Part shown: piece after piece, positions 1-8,211 of the stretch
How positions within the stretch are numbered: the stretch's first letter is position 1
How the letters are laid out: the number at the start of each line of letters is the position of its first letter
Source of the DNA: Methanolobus psychrotolerans
GTDB lineage: Archaea; Halobacteriota; Methanosarcinia; Methanosarcinales; Methanosarcinaceae
Length of the DNA stretch: 64,000 nucleotides
Direction of reading: 5' to 3'
Assembly: GCF_002243045.1 (NCBI RefSeq)
Contig: NZ_MBKP01000004.1
Span: 124,001 to 188,000, forward strand
The notes under the pieces: model-generated
Seen by the model: the letters and a program-made list of their open reading frames with translations, nothing else
What the model was told of the DNA's origin: nothing
Databases searched by the model: none
Program-made: the position numbers and the translations under genes

Positions 1-2175
1 CCTGAAAATAAAGAGGTATGGACTCTCAAAGGTGATATTCTGGATATTATGGGGAGGTACACAGAGGCTATAGAAGCTTACGATAAGGCACTACAGTTTG
101 TATCTGATAGTTCGGGCGCAGGTTCTTTTGGGTATGGGGCTAAACTGTTTGGTGTGCCGGTAGAGGTTTCTGATTGTTATGGAAGCACTCCTGAATTCAA
201 ATCAGATTCTGCTTTGCTGTGGTTCAACAAAGGTCTTGCTTTTTACAAGATGGCTGATTATGCACGCGCAATTGAGGCATTTGACAATGTAGTTTCGATA
301 GAGCCTGATTTTCCAATGGTGTGGTATAAAAAGGCTAATGCATATGACAATCTTGAAGAATATGGTGAAGCCGTTAGATCATATGAGCAAGCTTTAAAGA
401 TCGATAGTTCGTGTTCAAGAGTTTACTATGACCTTGCTCTTGATTATGATAGGCTCGGTGAGTATGGCTCTGCCCAAAAAACATACTCTAAAGCTGTAAA
501 ACTGGAACCTAATTTCACAGCAGCTCATTATAACAGGGCTCTGGCTCTGGATAATCTAAAAAAACATAGTGAATCTGTAGAGGTATATGACCAAGTGCTT
601 GAATTACATCCGGAGTCTGTTGATACATTGCTCAGGAAAGGTAATGCTTTGCATGAACTTGGCAGATATGAAGAAGCAATGGCTTGTTATGAACTGGTTC
701 TTCAATTAAATCCAACTCATTCAGTGGCTCGATTCCAGTTAGGTTTAAATAAGAACTTACTTGATAACAAGGAAAACTCCGTTTCCGATTTCATAGGAAC
801 TTCTTCTTTGTTTGGAGTTATGAATGCCAATCTTTTCAATTCGGATCTGTTCATCTGGTATGGTTCTGATTCTCTCTTAAATAGCAATTCCAATAACCTG
901 AAAGATGCGGAAATACTTGGCGACTTTATAACTTATGACAGGGTATGGGTCTCAAGGGGTTCTTTCTTTGAAAGTATGTCTATGCCAGACGTTGCCCTTG
1001 TTTCTTATCAGAAAGCAATACTTCTCAACCCGGATTCTGCTGAGGCATGGACCCGTATGGCCTCATCTTATGATTCGCTTGGAAATTACGCTGATGCTGT
1101 CACAAGTTATGAACAGGCGGTATTGCTTGATACCGGTAATCTGGATGCCTGGTTCAATAAAGGTCTCTCACATTACAATAATGGGGACAATCAGCTAGCA
1201 GTTGACTCCTTTAAGAAAGTACTTCAAAAAGAACCTTCCAATCAGAAAGCTCTCTACTTTGAGGCTTTAGCTTATGATAATCTTGGCATGTATGCCGAAT
1301 CCCTTCATATCTATGGATCCATACTGCAAAAGGACATCCAGAATACCGATGTCTGGTATCGGGCAGGCTATGCTTCATACCACCTAGGATCTTATGAACA
1401 GTCCATTGATGCGTTTAGCCATGTTTTGAAATACGACCCTGGAAACATCACGGCTCTTAAATTACAGAGCACATCAGCTGAAAATATTGGACTGTATGAA
1501 ACAGCACTAAGCTCATATGAAAGAATACTGGATATTACTCCTACAGATTCAATTGCAATGTTTGGGAAAGCCTCAGTATACGAGAAACTTGGGAGATATG
1601 AGGATGCTCTTGCAACCTATGATAGCATACTTGAACTAGAGCCCGGTAATTCAAGGGCTTTGAACAGCAAAGGCTTCACCTACTATCTTATGGGTGATCT
1701 GGCAAGTGCATCATCAATGTTTGAGATGACAGTAGCTGCTGATCCTTCAAGTGAATCTGCATGGTATCATCTGGGCATGCTGTCGTATCTGAGAAGCAGC
1801 TATGCCGGTTCCATCTATTACTATGATAAGGCACTGGAACTGGATCCATCATGCACTACTGCCTGGTATAACAAAGGTTTCATCCTTAATATCCTGGGAA
1901 AGGTTGATGATGCAGTCATATGTTACGACAAGGTACTGGCAATCGATCCAAATTCAACCTCTGCTCTCTACAACAAGCAGTTTGCATTGTATCGTATTGG
2001 TAAATCCGTTACTGCAGATGCAACAAAAACGAAACTGGACTCTATTGATCCGGGCTTTGCAGCTTCCCTTAAAGACCGGGGCACAGAGTTCTTCCTGCCA
2101 GATAGTTACAGTGATACACTGGATTATAAACTGCCTCAGAGATGGTACGACAATAACAGTGCAACACAAAGCTAA
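1..2175 (+). CDS. TPR-repeat protein, 5' end outside the window
   Basis: The reading frame is open from base 1 and already encodes TPR sequence before the first ATG (position 49), so the true start lies upstream and the gene is cut by the window edge. The visible 724 residues are almost entirely 34-residue tetratricopeptide repeats with the usual W/Y-LG-Y-A-Y-P pattern (for example YDKALELDPSC and YDKVLAIDPNS), so it is probably a protein-protein scaffold. No enzymatic domain is visible. Two non-TPR stretches rich in F, G, S, N and D interrupt the repeats near residues 45-75 and 255-320. TPR proteins of this size are common in Methanosarcinales, and the partner is unknown. It ends with TAA. 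Confidence 0.85.
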   Translation, partial: PENKEVWTLKGDILDIMGRYTEAIEAYDKALQFVSDSSGAGSFGYGAKLFGVPVEVSDCYGSTPEFKSDSALLWFNKGLAFYKMADYARAIEAFDNVVSIEPDFPMVWYKKANAYDNLEEYGEAVRSYEQALKIDSSCSRVYYDLALDYDRLGEYGSAQKTYSKAVKLEPNFTAAHYNRALALDNLKKHSESVEVYDQVLELHPESVDTLLRKGNALHELGRYEEAMACYELVLQLNPTHSVARFQLGLNKNLLDNKENSVSDFIGTSSLFGVMNANLFNSDLFIWYGSDSLLNSNSNNLKDAEILGDFITYDRVWVSRGSFFESMSMPDVALVSYQKAILLNPDSAEAWTRMASSYDSLGNYADAVTSYEQAVLLDTGNLDAWFNKGLSHYNNGDNQLAVDSFKKVLQKEPSNQKALYFEALAYDNLGMYAESLHIYGSILQKDIQNTDVWYRAGYASYHLGSYEQSIDAFSHVLKYDPGNITALKLQSTSAENIGLYETALSSYERILDITPTDSIAMFGKASVYEKLGRYEDALATYDSILELEPGNSRALNSKGFTYYLMGDLASASSMFEMTVAADPSSESAWYHLGMLSYLRSSYAGSIYYYDKALELDPSCTTAWYNKGFILNILGKVDDAVICYDKVLAIDPNSTSALYNKQFALYRIGKSVTADATKTKLDSIDPGFAASLKDRGTEFFLPDSYSDTLDYKLPQRWYDNNSATQS

Positions 2176-2220
2176 TTCCTGTCACACAAGATTTATCGCA
2201 TATGGCGGTAATTACACCCC

Positions 2221-2877
2221 ATGCTGAGTTCTCTTATTTTTGACATGGATGGCGTACTCGTTGATTCCATGCTGTATCATGCACAGGCCTGGATACAGGT
2301 TTCAAGTGAGGTTGGTGTCAATGTAACACCTTCTGATATTTACGAGATAGAGGGTGCAAACCACAGGCTTGGTCTTCAATGGCTGTTCCAGAAGGCAGAC
2401 AGGGATTTTGAACCGGAGATGTATGAAACGATACTCCAAAGGAAAATTGAGATATTTCACAGCATTGCTGATGTAAAACCATTTGATGGTATGTCAGATT
2501 GCCTTATAGCCCTTAAGAATAGTTTCAGGCTGGCGGTTGTGACAGGTTCAGAACGAGCCACAGTTGAATTGTTCATGGACCAGTTCTTCCCTGGTATCTT
2601 TGATGTTGTAATTTCAGGTGAGGATGTACATTATGGAAAACCATATCCTGAACCTTACCTGAAAGCTGTTGAAATGCTGAGTATCGCAAAGGACGAGTGT
2701 ATCGTCATAGAAAATGCTCCGATGGGTGTTGAATCTGCAAAAAGGGCAGGTCTTTATTGTGTGGGAGTGCCTACGTATGTTTCTCCTGATAAGTTATCTG
2801 AAGCAGACCTAGTGCTGAGGGACCATGCATCATTACAGAATTACCTCTACAATATACTCAAAGGCAGGAATTCGTAA
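2221..2877 (+). CDS. HAD-superfamily phosphatase/phosphomutase
   Basis: 218 residues with the HAD motifs in order: DMDGVLVDS near residue 8 (nucleophile and acid Asp), VVTGS in the middle (motif II Thr/Ser), GKPYPEPYLKA (motif III Lys) and IENAPMGVESAKRAG (motif IV). The helical cap after motif I places it in the beta-phosphoglucomutase/phosphoglycolate phosphatase group. It hydrolyses or transfers phosphate on a small metabolite; the substrate cannot be read from sequence. It lies 45 bases after the TPR gene and 33 before another repeat protein on the same strand, so co-transcription is possible. No strong ribosome binding site precedes the ATG. Confidence 0.85.
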   Translation: MLSSLIFDMDGVLVDSMLYHAQAWIQVSSEVGVNVTPSDIYEIEGANHRLGLQWLFQKADRDFEPEMYETILQRKIEIFHSIADVKPFDGMSDCLIALKNSFRLAVVTGSERATVELFMDQFFPGIFDVVISGEDVHYGKPYPEPYLKAVEMLSIAKDECIVIENAPMGVESAKRAGLYCVGVPTYVSPDKLSEADLVLRDHASLQNYLYNILKGRNS

Positions 2878-2910
2878 GTTTTTAAAACTAATCTGTCCAA
2901 TATACTCCAC

Positions 2911-3633
2911 ATGGATGAAAATACTGAATCCAATATAAAAAATATGCTGGCGAATAATCTGCGCAGCATGAAGGAACATTTCCACGAGACTCCGAGTATG
3001 GAAAATCTGTTCCAGATAGTTGCTAAGTATCATGAGATGGAGCAGACAGAACGTGGAATTGGTTTTGCAGAAGCCTTCCTCATGCAGATAGAAGATGAAA
3101 AAGACAGGCTTTTACAGACTTCCATGGTTCTGGAAGTGGTGGAAAAGAATGAAGAAGCACTTTCTTATCTGGTCGATGCTGAGGAAAAATTCCCGGATGA
3201 TGCCCTGGTGAAAAATCATCGTGCTATGCTTTTGAACAAGTTGTCGGAATTTGAAAAGGCCCTTTCAATTTACGATGGATTGCTGGAGGCCGATCCTAAA
3301 TCCCTGGAGTCGCTTTCAGGTAAGTTGGTAGCATTGACAGGGCTTGTCAGACATGGAGATATTCTTAAATTGTATAAGACCTCTATTGCCATAACTCCTT
3401 CAACTGTCCAGGACTGGCACTTCAAGGGAGTTATTGATGGAATTCTCAAGGATTATTTTGAACATGAGAAGGGTGCTTCCATTACTGACGGGCAGGCTGA
3501 AAAATTATCTAAGAGCTTTGATTCCATTTTCCGTATAATAGATGGACTTGATCCCGAAGTTCGTAATTTTTATATGATGGGAAATTTTGCCGGTAAAGGG
3601 ATCTATCATGAGATAATAGAAAAGAAAGACTGA
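2911..3633 (+). CDS. TPR-like helical repeat protein
   Basis: 240 residues, no signal peptide or membrane segment. The centre carries degenerate TPR units (FPDDALVKNHRAMLLNKLSE and FEKALSIYDGLLEADPKSLE); the N-terminus is Met/Glu-rich and helical. I do not recognise a named family. The AATATACTCC stretch shortly before the ATG could serve as a promoter element. Function is unknown; a soluble adaptor role is inferred from the fold only. Confidence 0.7.
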   Translation: MDENTESNIKNMLANNLRSMKEHFHETPSMENLFQIVAKYHEMEQTERGIGFAEAFLMQIEDEKDRLLQTSMVLEVVEKNEEALSYLVDAEEKFPDDALVKNHRAMLLNKLSEFEKALSIYDGLLEADPKSLESLSGKLVALTGLVRHGDILKLYKTSIAITPSTVQDWHFKGVIDGILKDYFEHEKGASITDGQAEKLSKSFDSIFRIIDGLDPEVRNFYMMGNFAGKGIYHEIIEKKD

Positions 3634-3738
3634 TCTTTTAATATTTTTAGTAAGAATATCAGTCCAACTCTCCTTTTTGTGTTAATTGTATCTCTATTTT
3701 ATCCATGGAAGGCATGTTATTCACTCAAAAGGATAACT

Positions 3739-3746
3739 TTTATAAT
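3739..3746 (+). promoter_or_regulatory. TATA box of the coenzyme M operon
   Basis: TTTATAAT lies about 25 bases before the ATG at 3768, which would make the mRNA leaderless or nearly so. This spacing supports 3768 rather than the upstream in-frame ATG at 3705 as the start of cysteate synthase. Confidence 0.6.
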
Positions 3747-3767
3747 CGCTCTTTCCACATTTGCCTT

Positions 3768-5018
3768 ATGGATAAATATAGTGTGAAATGCCTGATGTGT
3801 GGCGAAGTTCACGACCATTATTCATTGAATTGTAAAAAGGGTGATGATTCTCTTCTTCGTGCTTATTACACAGCCAAACAGTTGATCCCATCGGATATGC
3901 CGGGTATATGGAGATACTACAACTGGTTGCCTACTGAAGGTATCATAGAAGAAGGTTCAGGAAGAACTATCACCTATAAAAGTAAGGGCCTTGCTTCAGA
4001 TCTTGGTCTTGACGATCTGTGGATTGCTTTTAATGGTTACTGGCCGCAGAAGGATGCTTATCTTATGACATGCACCTTCAAAGACCTTGAGTCCTTCCCG
4101 ACCATGCAGAGACTCAGAGAACAGCAAGAAAAAAGGATAATGGTAGTGGCATCCGCAGGCAACACTGCCAGAGCATTTGCCCATGTTTGCAGCATCACCA
4201 GCCAGCCTCTGCTCCTCGTGGTCCCAAAGGACAGTGTACACAGGTTATGGACCATACATGAAGATAATTATTCAATCTGCCTTGTCACAGTTGAAGGCGA
4301 CTATTTCGATGCAATTGCCCTTGCAGGTAAACTTGCATCACTGGAAGGTTTTGTAAATGAAGGTGGTGCAAAGAATGTTGCCAGGCGCGATGGAATGGGT
4401 ACTGTGATGCTGGATGCTGTCCTGACTTCAAAAGAACTGCCCGCTCATTATTTCCAGGCAGTCGGAAGCGGCACTGGTGGTATATCTGCATGGGAGGCAT
4501 CCATGAGATTACTTGCAGATGGAAGATTCGGAGATACTTTGCCAAAGCTCCATCTTGGGCAGAGCCTTCCATGCGCTCCGTTATATTCGCTCTGGAATGG
4601 CGTTGATGCAGTGGATGCTGCGTGTCCCGGGGGGATGTATGATGATGTTCTCTTTAACAGGAAACCACCTTTTGCCGTAAAGGGCGGTGTGAAGGATGCC
4701 CTTGAGGCAACCGGTGGAACTCTCTATGCTGTAAGCAATAAGGAGGCTTCGGATGCTCAGGAACTCTTTGAGAATGCTGAGGGCATAGACATAAACCCAG
4801 CTGCTGCGGTTGCAGTCGCTTCATTGGTGCAGGCTGTAAAAGCCGGTAATGTAAAGCCCGGTGAGAAAATAGTCCTCAATATCACAGGCGGCGGACAAAA
4901 ACGATTGATGCAGGATTATAAATTAAAGCAGTTGCCCATATCCCTTGAAGTATCAGCAAAGGATGAGGGTGCAGAGGCTAAGGTAGTAAAAAAGGTAGCA
5001 GAAGTATTTGGTGTATGA
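3768..5018 (+). CDS. Cysteate synthase (coenzyme M biosynthesis)
   Basis: A PLP-dependent enzyme of the threonine synthase fold that, in the characterised Methanosarcina enzyme, converts O-phosphoserine and sulfite to L-cysteate, the first committed step of coenzyme M synthesis in this order. From ATG 3768 the product is 416 residues. The N-terminus has a Cys-rich knuckle (CLMCG...LNC) typical of threonine synthases, the likely PLP lysine is K105 in TFKDL, and VASAGNTARA binds the substrate. The glycine-rich NITGGGQKR lies near the C-terminus. The in-frame ATG at 3705 would put the start upstream of the TATA box, so it is not preferred. Its stop overlaps the next start as ATGA, and comD/comE lie further down the same operon. 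Confidence 0.9.
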   Translation: MDKYSVKCLMCGEVHDHYSLNCKKGDDSLLRAYYTAKQLIPSDMPGIWRYYNWLPTEGIIEEGSGRTITYKSKGLASDLGLDDLWIAFNGYWPQKDAYLMTCTFKDLESFPTMQRLREQQEKRIMVVASAGNTARAFAHVCSITSQPLLLVVPKDSVHRLWTIHEDNYSICLVTVEGDYFDAIALAGKLASLEGFVNEGGAKNVARRDGMGTVMLDAVLTSKELPAHYFQAVGSGTGGISAWEASMRLLADGRFGDTLPKLHLGQSLPCAPLYSLWNGVDAVDAACPGGMYDDVLFNRKPPFAVKGGVKDALEATGGTLYAVSNKEASDAQELFENAEGIDINPAAAVAVASLVQAVKAGNVKPGEKIVLNITGGGQKRLMQDYKLKQLPISLEVSAKDEGAEAKVVKKVAEVFGV

Positions 5019-5785
5019 TCATGAGTGAAATAATCAATCTTACAATAATTGGTGGTGTCAATAAGGATGGTGTTGATGAACCCATAAGGTCTGTTGATAT
5101 TTGCCGCGGGGAAATCGTGGGCATTGTAGGTCCCACAGGTTCCGGCAAGAGCACACTTATCGACGACATCGAGCAGCTTGCCCAGGGTGACACCCCAACC
5201 GGCAGGACGATTCTCATCAATGGCGAGAAACCGGATGCAAACATACGTGTGGATCCACGTAAGAAACTCGTGGCCCAGTTATCCCAGAACATGCATTTCC
5301 TTGCGGATATGACAGTCGAGGAATTCCTGCAGATGCACGCGCGCAGCAGGGGCAAGGATGAAGGTCTTGTGACAAGGGTTATCGAACTTGCAAACACCCT
5401 TGCAGGAGAGCCTATTGCCGCACACCATCATCTTACAGCTCTCAGTGGTGGTCAGTCCAGGTCACTCATGACCGCAGATATAGCAGTCATCAGCGATTCC
5501 CCGGTAGTACTTATTGATGAGATAGAGAATGCCGGTATCAAAAAACAGGAAGCTCTCCAGTTGCTTGCAGGAGAGGGAAAGATCGTTGTCGTGGTCACGC
5601 ACGATCCGGTGCTTGCGCTGATGTCTTCCCGCAGGATAGTTATCAGGAACGGCGGTATGGCGGATATTATCACCACAAGCCTGCAGGAGCAGGATGTCTG
5701 TGACAGGATCACCGAGGTAGATAACTGGCTCATGTCCCTCAGGGAAACCATCAGGCGAGGGGATATCGTCGAGGGCATCGCATGA
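5015..5785 (+). CDS. Stand-alone ABC-type ATPase in the coenzyme M operon
   Basis: 256 residues forming one ABC nucleotide-binding domain: Walker A GPTGSGKST at 39-47, signature LSGGQSR at 144-150, Walker B VVLIDEIE at 165-172 and H-loop VVTHD at 194-198. No permease or substrate-binding gene is adjacent, so a transporter role is doubtful; soluble ABC ATPases often drive protein or cofactor remodelling. It overlaps cysteate synthase and the following GTPase by ATGA junctions, implying translational coupling. An internal ATG at 5021 is an equally good start. The substrate is unknown. A role in assembling a metallocentre needed for coenzyme M or its enzymes is inferred from context. Confidence 0.85.
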   Translation: MIMSEIINLTIIGGVNKDGVDEPIRSVDICRGEIVGIVGPTGSGKSTLIDDIEQLAQGDTPTGRTILINGEKPDANIRVDPRKKLVAQLSQNMHFLADMTVEEFLQMHARSRGKDEGLVTRVIELANTLAGEPIAAHHHLTALSGGQSRSLMTADIAVISDSPVVLIDEIENAGIKKQEALQLLAGEGKIVVVVTHDPVLALMSSRRIVIRNGGMADIITTSLQEQDVCDRITEVDNWLMSLRETIRRGDIVEGIA

Positions 5786-6480
5786 AACTGGTAGTAGTTG
5801 CCGGTACTCCGGGTTCAGGAAAAACCTCTGTTCTACTGCACACGATAAAAGCCCTCATGAGACATGAAAAAAAGCCAGCCGTCGTCAAGGTGGATTGTCT
5901 CTGGACAGATGATGACCAGCGCTTCAAAAAACTGAATGTCCCTGTTCGTGTGGGACTTGCCAGGGACATGTGTCCTGACCACTTTACCATTTATAACACC
6001 GAGGAAATGCTCAAATGGGCAGAGAAAGAAGGTGCTGACGTTCTCCTGAGCGAAACCGCCGGACTTTGCCTGCGCTGCGCCCCCTATCCTGATGAATGTC
6101 TTGCAGTATGTGTCATTGATGTTACAACAGGTCCGAACACTCCATTGAAGGTTGGTCCGCTTCTGACAACAGCCGACATAGTTGTCATGACAAAGGGCGA
6201 CCTTGTATCCCAGGCCGAACGTGAGGTTTTCAGGGAACGGGTGCTTGAGGTCAATCCCGGTTGCAACATAGTGGAAGCCAACGGCCTGACAGGGAAAGGA
6301 GCATTCGAGCTTGGAGAGCTGATACGTTCCGGGCCGGATGTTTGTGATAATATGGTCCTGCGCTACAATCCTCCACTTGCCATATGTTCTCTGTGTACAG
6401 GTGAGACACGTGTTGCAAGGAAGCATCATATGGGTGTCCTCAGAAACCTTGACGGTTTTATGGAGTATAAGGGGGAATAA
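5782..6480 (+). CDS. G3E/SIMIBI-type P-loop GTPase, likely metallochaperone
   Basis: 232 residues. P-loop GTPGSGKT at 8-15, a switch-like LLSETAGLC region at 88-96, and TKGD at 137-140 as the guanine-specificity motif (variant of NKxD). This architecture matches the HypB/UreG/CobW class, whose members insert metals or cofactors. Candidate metal ligands are CLRC at 96-99 followed by DEC and VC, and a C-terminal CSLC at 202-205 with HH at 215-216. It overlaps the ABC ATPase by ATGA and is followed after 3 bases by an Fe-S protein. It is not HypB or UreG by its neighbours; the client protein is unknown. Confidence 0.8.
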   Translation: MKLVVVAGTPGSGKTSVLLHTIKALMRHEKKPAVVKVDCLWTDDDQRFKKLNVPVRVGLARDMCPDHFTIYNTEEMLKWAEKEGADVLLSETAGLCLRCAPYPDECLAVCVIDVTTGPNTPLKVGPLLTTADIVVMTKGDLVSQAEREVFRERVLEVNPGCNIVEANGLTGKGAFELGELIRSGPDVCDNMVLRYNPPLAICSLCTGETRVARKHHMGVLRNLDGFMEYKGE

Positions 6481-6483
6481 CCT

Positions 6484-7119
6484 TTGAGCGAGATCGAAAA
6501 ACTGCTTCCGGGCTATAATTGCGGAAGCTGTGGCTTTCGTCAGTGCAGGGATTTCGCCGCGGAGCTGAAAAGTCCCGAAGACCTGCATAAATGTCCTTTC
6601 CTGATTCGCGAGAATTTCCAGGACAATGCCAGAAAAATATTGCTCCTGTTAGGTGCAGACATCCCCCTGGATGAAAAAATAGTAGGAATCATTGATGGCA
6701 TTGAGGCGGATTTCACACTGGCTCCGCTTAAGGATGAATGTTCCTGCAGGGAAGATATACATCCATTTGACGGCTCAATTGAAATAGAGGCAGGTGACAT
6801 ACTTCGTTACAGGCCTCTGGGATGTCCGATTACTCACTTTGCAAAGGTCATTGAGAAGACCCCAGGTGGAATATATACTGTCCATCTTGTCGGACCCCTG
6901 CACAGGCTTGGAAACGATGATTTCAAATTCAAGGACGTTGGTCTTTGTATGATATTGGCCTTTGACGGAAAGGTTGCAAAAGGTAAGATTCCCAAAGTAG
7001 GTCAGACCGTGAAGTTCGTTCCTGAGTACTGCATGATGCAGAAGGTCCACTCCGGCATGGTCGTAGGTGTGGAAGGCAGGAACGTTCGCATCGAGGCAAT
7101 AGACCTTAAAGTATGGTGA
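6484..7119 (+). CDS. Fe-S cluster domain protein of the ATPase/GTPase trio
   Basis: 211 residues, starting at TTG 6484 directly after the GTPase stop, with GGGGGAATAACC as a plausible ribosome binding site. The N-terminus has Cys at 13, 16, 21 and 37 (C-x2-C-x4-C-x15-C), the pattern of the 4Fe-4S domain found in corrinoid Fe-S proteins and Rnf/anaerobic enzymes. More cysteines follow at 86, 88 and 114 (PLGCPITHF). The C-terminal half looks like a beta-rich domain and I do not recognise it. It could be the electron donor or the cluster-carrying partner of the preceding GTPase and ATPase. comD starts 4 bases after its stop. Confidence 0.75.
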   Translation: MSEIEKLLPGYNCGSCGFRQCRDFAAELKSPEDLHKCPFLIRENFQDNARKILLLLGADIPLDEKIVGIIDGIEADFTLAPLKDECSCREDIHPFDGSIEIEAGDILRYRPLGCPITHFAKVIEKTPGGIYTVHLVGPLHRLGNDDFKFKDVGLCMILAFDGKVAKGKIPKVGQTVKFVPEYCMMQKVHSGMVVGVEGRNVRIEAIDLKVW

Positions 7120-7123
7120 TCTC

Positions 7124-7651
7124 ATGGAAACTTCGTTATCAGGTGCAATGACACCTTCAGAGTCTGTATTCAAAGGAATAAAAGATGCAGGTATAGATTT
7201 TATTGTCAGTGTACCTTGTGCCAATCTTAAAGAGCTGATCCCGATGGTGGATGCTGCTCCTGATATCATTCATGTTCCTGTGACCCGTGAGGAGGAAGGT
7301 GTAGGCATATGTGCAGGTGCCTACATGGGCGGGAAAAAGCCTGCAATGCTGATGCAGAACTCAGGCCTTGGTAATTCAATCAATGCCCTTGCTTCACTGG
7401 ATATTCTCTATGGAATTCCCCTTTTGATGATAATGAGTCACAGGGGTGTCGAAGGCGAACCCATAGTTGCCCAGGTACCCATGGGTGAGCTAACCCCGAA
7501 GCTGCTGGATACAATGGATATTCCCTATTTTCTTCCGCAGAGCGGGACCGACCCGGCAGAACTCATAATAAGGGCCTGGAAAGTGGCCTCAGAAGAGAAA
7601 AAACCTGTTGCTGTACTTTTACCTATACCTTTCTGGAGGACGCAGTCATGA
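7124..7651 (+). CDS. comD: Sulfopyruvate decarboxylase, alpha subunit
   Basis: 175 residues matching the N-terminal (PYR) domain of TPP-dependent decarboxylases. The conserved glutamate that activates TPP lies in VTREEEGVGICAGAYMGG, and NSGLGNSINAL follows. With ComE it decarboxylates sulfopyruvate to sulfoacetaldehyde, the penultimate intermediate of coenzyme M. Its TGA overlaps the comE start as ATGA, as expected for subunits made in equal amounts. In many methanogens the two subunits are fused; here they are separate, as in Methanocaldococcus. Confidence 0.92.
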   Translation: METSLSGAMTPSESVFKGIKDAGIDFIVSVPCANLKELIPMVDAAPDIIHVPVTREEEGVGICAGAYMGGKKPAMLMQNSGLGNSINALASLDILYGIPLLMIMSHRGVEGEPIVAQVPMGELTPKLLDTMDIPYFLPQSGTDPAELIIRAWKVASEEKKPVAVLLPIPFWRTQS

Positions 7652-8211
7652 AGCGTATAGATGCCATTAACGAGGTTGCTGAAAAGGCAAAAGAAACCGG
7701 TGCATTGCTCATAGGCAACATTGGTATCCCCTGTAAGGAATTACATAATGTATGCGATATGCAGGCTAATTTCTACATGCTGGGCTCCATGGGACTTGCA
7801 TCTTCCATTGGTCTTGGTCTTGCACTATCGCGTCCGGATAAAAAGGTAATTACAATAGAAGGGGATGGTTCCATATTGATGAACATGGGAACCCTTGCAA
7901 CAATAGCTTCGCAGGAGCCTGGGAACTATCTACTGGTCATTATTGATAATGGTGCTTACGGTTCTACAGGCAACCAGCCTACAGCCACGTCAAAGGGCAC
8001 CGATCTTGCGGCGGTTGCAAAAGGTGCGGGAAACAAAAGGGTCTATGAGGCTGATACTCCGGATAACCTGAGGGAGATCCTGAGGTTCGTGGATGCCGGG
8101 GTAATAGTAGTAAAAGCAGATCCGGGGAACACCGATGCTCCGGTGATCGAAATGACTCCTAAAGAGATATTGGAACGGTTTATGGATATATCTTCTCAAC
8201 CATCTCGTTGA
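7648..8211 (+). CDS. comE: Sulfopyruvate decarboxylase, beta subunit
   Basis: 187 residues corresponding to the C-terminal TPP-binding domain: EGDGSILMNMG through DNGAYGSTGNQ is the GDG...N motif that binds Mg2+-diphosphate. It pairs with ComD. The last 32 bases overlap the 3' end of the convergent DUF39-ferredoxin gene, so the two transcripts are antisense at their ends. It is the last gene of the coenzyme M operon that begins at 3768. Confidence 0.92.
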   Translation: MKRIDAINEVAEKAKETGALLIGNIGIPCKELHNVCDMQANFYMLGSMGLASSIGLGLALSRPDKKVITIEGDGSILMNMGTLATIASQEPGNYLLVIIDNGAYGSTGNQPTATSKGTDLAAVAKGAGNKRVYEADTPDNLREILRFVDAGVIVVKADPGNTDAPVIEMTPKEILERFMDISSQPSR

